Made by a program: the position numbers and the translations under genes. This document shows, piece after piece, positions 63,033-64,000 of a stretch of DNA of 64,000 bases (position 1 is the stretch's first letter; the number at the start of each line of letters is the position of its first letter). This DNA comes from Pigmentiphaga kullae (GTDB lineage: Bacteria; Pseudomonadota; Gammaproteobacteria; Burkholderiales; Burkholderiaceae_B), in assembly GCF_004216695.1 (NCBI RefSeq), contig NZ_SGXC01000004.1:1-64000 (forward strand), read 5' to 3'. The notes beneath the pieces were generated by a model. That model made no database searches, was not told the DNA's origin, and saw only the letters and a list, made by a program, of their open reading frames with translations.

Positions 63033-64000
63033 ATGTCAGGATTCGCAGACTATCCGGGAGACCAGGTGCGGGCCAAGGTCCGCCATCCCATCATCGACAG
63101 CGATGCGCACATCATCGAGTGCGAGTTCGTGCTGAACGACTACGTCAGGGAGATCGGCGGCGCCGAACTGATGGAGCGGTCGCGCCAGCGCGGCCGCAAG
63201 GGGCCGGCGTTCTCGGACAACGCGACCAAGGGGCTGTGGTGGGGCGCGCCGTCGGGCAGGAACACCAGCGACCGCGCCATGGCCATGCTGCCGAAGTACT
63301 TCCGCTCGCAGATGGATCGCGCCGGGCTGGACTTCGCGCACATGCTGACGACCAACGGCATAGGCGGCCTGTACATTCCCGACGCAGAACTGCGCCAGGT
63401 CCGCTGCCGCGCGCTCAACACCATGTATGCCGACATGTTCAAGGACGTGGGCGACCGCATCCGCCCGGTGGCCGTCATTCCCACCTATACCCCGGAGGAA
63501 GCCATACGCGAGCTGGACCACGCGGTGCTCGAACTGGGGCACAAGGCGGTGATGATAGGCACGGAGATCCGCGTGCCGCATCCCGATGTCGCCGCGGCCG
63601 CGCCGGAGCTGGCGGCGCATGCGCAGAAGGTGACCTCGATCGCCATGGACAGCCCGCACGACTACGACCCGTTCTGGCGCCGCTGCGTCGAGCTGGGCGT
63701 GGCGCCGCTGTGCCACACCTCGGCCCATGGCGCGCGTACGCGCAATTCGCCCACGAACTATGTCTTCAACCACCTGGGCAGCTTCGCGTCGGGGTCGGAG
63801 TACTTCTGTCGCTCGCTGTTCCTGGGCGGCGTGACGAACCGCTTCCCGACGCTGAAGTTCGGCTTCCTGGAGTGCGGCGCGGGCTGGGCGCTGACGTTGC
63901 TGAACGACATCGTCGAGCACTGGGAGAAGCGCAACGTGCGCTACCTGCAAAGCAGCCTGGACCCGGACAAGCTGGACATCGCGCTGATGGCCGAGCTGTT
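63033..64000 (+). CDS. Amidohydrolase-2 family metal-dependent hydrolase (cut by window end)
   Basis: The frame is open to the window edge, giving the first 322 residues. It begins MSGFADYPGD after a GAGGAG site. IIDSDAHIIECE is the Asp-x-His metal motif of PF04909 proteins of the aminocarboxymuconate-semialdehyde and resorcylate decarboxylase group. Later segments DRAGLDFAHMLTTNG, IRPVAVIPTYTPEEAIREL, MDSPHDYDPFWRRCVELGVAPLCHTSAHG and KFGFLECGAGW fit the barrel, with the expected His and Glu. It may decarboxylate or hydrolyse a ring-cleavage product of the adjacent oxygenase pathway. Confidence 0.85.
   Translation, partial: MSGFADYPGDQVRAKVRHPIIDSDAHIIECEFVLNDYVREIGGAELMERSRQRGRKGPAFSDNATKGLWWGAPSGRNTSDRAMAMLPKYFRSQMDRAGLDFAHMLTTNGIGGLYIPDAELRQVRCRALNTMYADMFKDVGDRIRPVAVIPTYTPEEAIRELDHAVLELGHKAVMIGTEIRVPHPDVAAAAPELAAHAQKVTSIAMDSPHDYDPFWRRCVELGVAPLCHTSAHGARTRNSPTNYVFNHLGSFASGSEYFCRSLFLGGVTNRFPTLKFGFLECGAGWALTLLNDIVEHWEKRNVRYLQSSLDPDKLDIALMAEL

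Overview
The window reads as GC-rich chromosomal DNA from a Bordetella-like betaproteobacterium (Alcaligenaceae). Three things point there: a complete division and cell-wall (dcw) cluster whose murE and murF are fused into one gene, four orphan Bug/TctC periplasmic solute-binding proteins, and many small catabolic operons each with its own LysR, GntR, TetR or LuxR regulator. The assignment is by recognition of gene content, not by database search.

Left part (1-8900). The window opens on the last bases of a 5S rRNA and its terminator. Housekeeping and near-core genes follow: a PQQ-type sugar dehydrogenase, a SWIB-domain protein with a histone-H1-like tail, a DUF3047 lipoprotein, an M20 amidohydrolase, a Tat-exported amidohydrolase behind a strong palindrome, pyrC, a DUF3025 gene and the RNase P RNA gene. 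The 3' end of rnpB overlaps a convergent TetR gene.

First accessory block (8900-18750). A TetR regulator faces a four-gene operon (Bug protein, cyclase, lipocalin-like protein, BKACE enzyme). A PAS-LuxR regulator follows. A leftward five-gene operon (thiolase, acyl-CoA ligase, Bug protein, metallo-beta-lactamase-fold hydrolase, FAH-fold enzyme) looks like a CoA-dependent pathway for an unknown organic acid.

Core block (18980-46850). The order is mraZ-rsmH-ftsL-ftsI-murEF-mraY-murD-ftsW-murG-murC-ddlB-ftsQ-ftsA-ftsZ, then a peroxiredoxin, lpxC, a DUF721/DciA-like gene, an M23 peptidase and finally secA. Genes overlap or nearly touch, as expected of one long operon. A LysR-controlled catabolic module (amidohydrolase, dihydroxyphthalate decarboxylase-like protein, Bug protein) lies between the M23 gene and secA.

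Second accessory block (47000-64000). It holds RidA- and YciI-like proteins, a LysR regulator, an enolase-superfamily enzyme and a Bug protein. Next comes a GntR regulator divergent from a seven-gene aromatic-type operon: LigB-like dioxygenase, Rieske oxygenase, five-part peptide-class ABC importer and aldehyde dehydrogenase count together here. A second GntR gene, a Rieske ferredoxin and an amidohydrolase cut by the window edge close the window.

The most unusual structure is a family of large palindromic intergenic elements near 36.5, 38.3, 40.0 and 46.9 kb. Their arms are nearly identical and their hairpin stems differ by paired, compensating changes. They supply the stop codon, and in two cases a C-terminal tail of about 28-33 residues, to neighbouring genes. 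Several operators can also be matched to a regulator by their shared sequence and their position on promoters.
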